A program made the position numbers and the translations under genes. Below, in pieces: positions 61,639 through 64,000 of a stretch of DNA of 64,000 bases; positions within the stretch are counted from its first letter, which is position 1, and each line of letters starts with the position of its first letter. The DNA lies in the NCBI RefSeq assembly GCF_018127925.1, contig NZ_CP072348.1, positions 937,501 through 1,001,500 on the forward strand, read 5' to 3'. The stretch comes from Prevotella melaninogenica (lineage in GTDB: Bacteria > Bacteroidota > Bacteroidia > Bacteroidales > Bacteroidaceae). The notes under the pieces are model-generated. The model was not told the origin of the DNA. It saw only the letters and a program-made list of their open reading frames with translations, and did no database searches.

Positions 61639-62802
61639 ATGACCGATTATATACATCGCAAAATAGAGGAAACGATACTTGAGGCATCAAAATACTTCTC
61701 CGTGATAGCTGTCTCTGGACCACGTCAATCAGGCAAGAGTACATTGTTAACTCAATTATTCCCACTCTACGAGAAATACAGTCTAAAGGATCTCAACATT
61801 CTTGATTACGCAAAGAATGATCCCATAGCCTTCCTTAATCAGACAGATGAAGGAATGTTTATTGACGAGATACAAAGGTGTCCTCAACTATTAGACTACA
61901 TACAAGGCATTGTAGATAACAATCCCAAGAGACATTTCGCATTGTCAGGAAGTTCGAATTTCGAGGTAATGAAGAACTTATCAGAATCTCTTGCTGGTCG
62001 TGCAGGAGTGTTCGAACTGTTGCCAATGTCCATACAGGAGGTTACAGGAAAGGTTGATTTAGACAATCTAAATCAAATCCTTTACAACGGGCTCTACCCT
62101 TCTATCTGTGCAAAGAAGAATATTGCTAAGTTCTTTTACCCCTCTTATGTTAGGACATACTTGGAGAAAGACGTAAGAGATCTCCTACAGATAAAAGACC
62201 AAATACGCTTCACAAAGTTCTTGAAACTGTGTGCAGCACGAATAGGCTCACTCTTCAACGCTTCTGAATTAGGTGCAGAGGTAGGCGTAAGTTCCAAGAC
62301 TATCAGCCACTGGCTTTCTGTCTTGCAGGCTTCTTACCTCATAACGCTCCTCCCACCCTACTATGAGAACATTCCAAAAAGGCTGGTGAAGAGCCCTAAA
62401 CTCTATTTCAACGACCCAGGACTGGCCTGTTATCTACTCGACATCGAGAGTCCTCAACAGTTAGACAGGGATAAGATGCGTGGTGCTATCTTTGAGAATA
62501 TGATTGTTATGGAGGCCATCAAGTATCGCTATAACATGGGATTAGAGGGTGGACTATTCTTCTATCGCGACTCTAATCAGAATGAAGTTGACCTCTTAAT
62601 CAAGCAGGAAGGGGAACTAACAGCCATTGAAGTGAAGTCTTCTATGACTTATAGTTCATCTTTTGAGAAGGCACTCACGCAGATTGAAGGCTGGATAAAG
62701 ACCCCCATAAGTAAGAAGGCTATAGTCTACTCTGGCGACTTTGAGAACACGAGTGGCAACATCAACCTTATCAACTATCGCCATATTTCTTCCATTCTCT
62801 GA
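61639..62802 (+). CDS. AAA ATPase with C-terminal DUF4143
   Basis: A 387-residue protein. N-terminal AAA_14 domain: Walker A SGPRQSGKSTLLTQLF (about 26-41), Walker B MFIDEIQRCPQLLDYI (about 75-90), sensor FALSGSSNFEVMKNLSESLAGRAG. C-terminal DUF4143 (about 155-345) with SYVRTYLEKDVRDLLQIKD, a helix-turn-helix-like LGAEVGVSSKTISHWLSVL, and DSNQNEVDLLIKQEGELTAIEVKSS, which resembles a PD-(D/E)XK nuclease core. The family is widespread, multicopy and uncharacterised. It is a lone gene with a palindromic promoter. Confidence 0.92.
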   Translation: MTDYIHRKIEETILEASKYFSVIAVSGPRQSGKSTLLTQLFPLYEKYSLKDLNILDYAKNDPIAFLNQTDEGMFIDEIQRCPQLLDYIQGIVDNNPKRHFALSGSSNFEVMKNLSESLAGRAGVFELLPMSIQEVTGKVDLDNLNQILYNGLYPSICAKKNIAKFFYPSYVRTYLEKDVRDLLQIKDQIRFTKFLKLCAARIGSLFNASELGAEVGVSSKTISHWLSVLQASYLITLLPPYYENIPKRLVKSPKLYFNDPGLACYLLDIESPQQLDRDKMRGAIFENMIVMEAIKYRYNMGLEGGLFFYRDSNQNEVDLLIKQEGELTAIEVKSSMTYSSSFEKALTQIEGWIKTPISKKAIVYSGDFENTSGNINLINYRHISSIL

Positions 62803-62935
62803 GTCTTTATTATTCAAGACAAGGTACTATTTCTCTGTTACAGAGGCTCTCCTCTTCTTTTCTCTATGCCAAACAGGTAGATAATAAAAGATGTTAAAAA
62901 AACGAGGACTTAGTTTCAAAATATAAAGAAAACAG

Positions 62936-62943
62936 TATCTTTG
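62936..62943 (+). promoter_or_regulatory. Promoter -7 box of the plug-like small gene
   Basis: TATCTTTG, 30 bp before the ATG at 62974; a TTTC about 18 bp upstream is a weak -33. Confidence 0.6.
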
Positions 62944-62973
62944 GTGCATTACTAATCGTAAACAAAAGTAGTT

Positions 62974-63306
62974 ATGAGAAAGTTTATTATCCTTCTTTGT
63001 GCACTCGTTGCAAGTATAAACATCAGCGCACAGACTAAAGAAAAGCAAGATAGTCTGAACATACCAGTGTTTCTTGTAGATGGAGTTGAGGTACAGAACA
63101 TCGATAACCTTGACCAAAAAGATATCATTAGTATGAATGTTATCAAAAACAGTGACTTCAACAAGTTGTTTTATCCACGTACTGGCGGTGTAATTCTGAT
63201 TACAACAAAATCAAAGAAGTATCTGAAGCCTATCATCCAAAAGCATCAAGATGAGATGAAGAAGGCAAAAAGTGACAAGAAATCTGGTAAGGTTTACATA
63301 AGATAA
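62974..63306 (+). CDS. Small exported protein resembling a TonB-receptor plug fragment
   Basis: A 110-residue protein with a signal peptide (to NISAQ). The mature part contains PVFLVDGVEVQNIDNLDQKDIISMNVIKNSDFNKLFYPRTGGVILITTK, which parallels the plug segment of SusC-type receptors (VDGxxxxxIxxxxxxDIxSxxVLKDxxxxxLYGxxGxxGVIxITTK). There is no barrel, STN or TonB box. The Lys-rich tail (KKAKSDKKSGKVYIR) replaces it. The frame is intact with its own promoter and terminator, so it is a real small gene, not a decayed receptor. Function unknown. Confidence 0.8.
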   Translation: MRKFIILLCALVASINISAQTKEKQDSLNIPVFLVDGVEVQNIDNLDQKDIISMNVIKNSDFNKLFYPRTGGVILITTKSKKYLKPIIQKHQDEMKKAKSDKKSGKVYIR

Positions 63307-63371
63307 AGGCGGTTCACAAACACCTTTCATAATACGAGAACGCTATTAGACTATAGCTTTTTACATCATAA

Positions 63372-63421
63372 CCAACGTCCAATAGTAGCTGAATAATCGT
63401 AACAGTTACTATTGGGGTTGG
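63372..63421 (+). terminator. Terminator of the plug-like small gene
   Basis: CCAAC-gt-CCAATAGTA pairs with TACTATTGG-g-GTTGG (inner arms 63379-63387 with 63407-63415), followed by ATTTTCAT. Confidence 0.7.
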
Positions 63422-63499
63422 ATTTTCATAAATAAACGAAATTGATTACATCTAATTAATACCATGCATAAAACAAAATGCAAATAGATACGATAGCTG

Positions 63500-63872
63500 C
63501 TTCAACAAACAACTTATTCCCTTACCAGACGCTATTTGTAAACTATTTTCATACAACTCAAAACCAATATATGCTCTTTTGGCGTCTTAAAGACGCCTAA
63601 TTGACTTGCAAGAGGTGCCCTTTTGAGGGCTTACTAACGCCCTTTTGAAGTCCTATTAAGCACCTTTTCCTATACTATTTTATAACTAACTGATTTCCTG
63701 TTGGTTGCAAACTTGCACTTTGTACGTGTTTTTGCCCTTATTTATAGATGTTTTATTCGAAATTATGTAAGGGTTTTTCAAATCCTTGTTTACGTAATTT
63801 TCAATATATTAAAAGAAGGTTTTTTCTGTGTCGAAAGGTGATAATAGAATAGACAGTGGACAGTTTTAGCTA
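63500..63872 (+). repeat. Dispersed ~375-bp non-coding repeat, copy C
   Basis: Same orientation as copy B: GTAAACTATTTTCATACAA at 63538, the palindromic GGCGTCTTAAAGACGCC at about 63580, ACGCCCTTTTGAAGTCCTATTAAGCACC, and TTTTTCAAATCCTTG. No 345-bp element lies beside this copy. It occupies most of the gene-free end of the window. Confidence 0.75.
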
Positions 63873-63924
63873 CGTATTCGCTTAATAATAAACTTTCAAT
63901 AACGTTTTAGAAAGTATAAAAGAC

Positions 63925-63977
63925 TGTGGGCTGCATCAATAAGATTGCTATTGACAATCATACTGATACAGCCCACA
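63925..63977. terminator. Hairpin at the window end
   Basis: TGTGGGCTG (63925-63933) pairs with CAGCCCACA (63969-63977), extended by ATCA/TGAT. It probably ends a gene lying beyond the right edge. Confidence 0.65.
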
Positions 63978-64000
63978 TTATTTATATATAGGTCTTATCG

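Overview
The window looks like chromosomal DNA of a Prevotella-type member of the Bacteroidota. The evidence is SusC/SusD outer-membrane pairs, a GldH lipoprotein, PorT, fimbrillin-type lipoproteins, a DUF5053 protein, and repeated promoters of the Bacteroidota form TTTG-N19..21-TAnnTTTG with almost no Shine-Dalgarno sequences. The species is not determined; an oral Prevotella is an inference. I see no prophage, integrase, transposase gene, CRISPR array or rRNA operon.

Layout. 1-12.8 kb: a minus-strand surface operon (SusC with an N-terminal STN domain, SusD, a DUF4843-type lipoprotein, a PKD-like lipoprotein, then two large paralogous zinc-metalloprotease-family proteins, one of which has lost its zinc-binding histidines). 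13.1-16.3 kb: an HU-like protein, a fimbrillin/FISUMP-type lipoprotein and a small glycine-rich protein behind a leader of about 500 nt. 16.5-25 kb: housekeeping genes (dsbD, pyrH, birA, yraN, tadA, rsmI) and an ECF sigma operon with small membrane proteins. 25.3-30 kb: tdk, an AI-2E-type permease, phosphomannose isomerase and a secreted GH5 mannanase. 31-35.5 kb: metF, holB, a PSP1/RicT protein, gldH and a DUF5053 protein. 35.9-43 kb: the cell-shape operon purH(IMPCH)-mreB-mreC-mreD-pbp2-rodA. 43-46 kb: mutY and an AmpG-like permease. 47.5-53.3 kb: a TonB energising operon (exbB, exbD, exbD, tonB, a PstS-like lipoprotein, a TPR protein). 53.5-58.4 kb: aspC, ribBA and an LptF/G permease. 58.8-63.3 kb: a START-like protein, a CAT-anticodon tRNA, a ferredoxin missed by length filters, PorT, a DUF4143 ATPase and a tiny plug-domain-like secreted protein.

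How the genes work together: ExbB/ExbD/TonB would power the SusC-type receptor; DsbD, the proteases, PorT and GldH serve the envelope; MreBCD/PBP2/RodA are the elongation machinery; the mannanase and mannose-6-phosphate isomerase suggest use of mannan.

The least explained material is between the genes: (i) five arrays of exactly three 13-bp RCAC-N5-GTGY palindromes at a strict 22-bp period; (ii) a related-looking 23-bp-period array; (iii) three copies of a roughly 375-bp non-coding repeat; (iv) two inverted copies of a roughly 345-bp hairpin-rich element with similar inverted ends, which could be a MITE or REPIN-like element; (v) a structured candidate small RNA with its own promoter and terminator; and (vi) several genes whose promoter box lies only 2-9 bp before the start codon, implying leaderless mRNAs.
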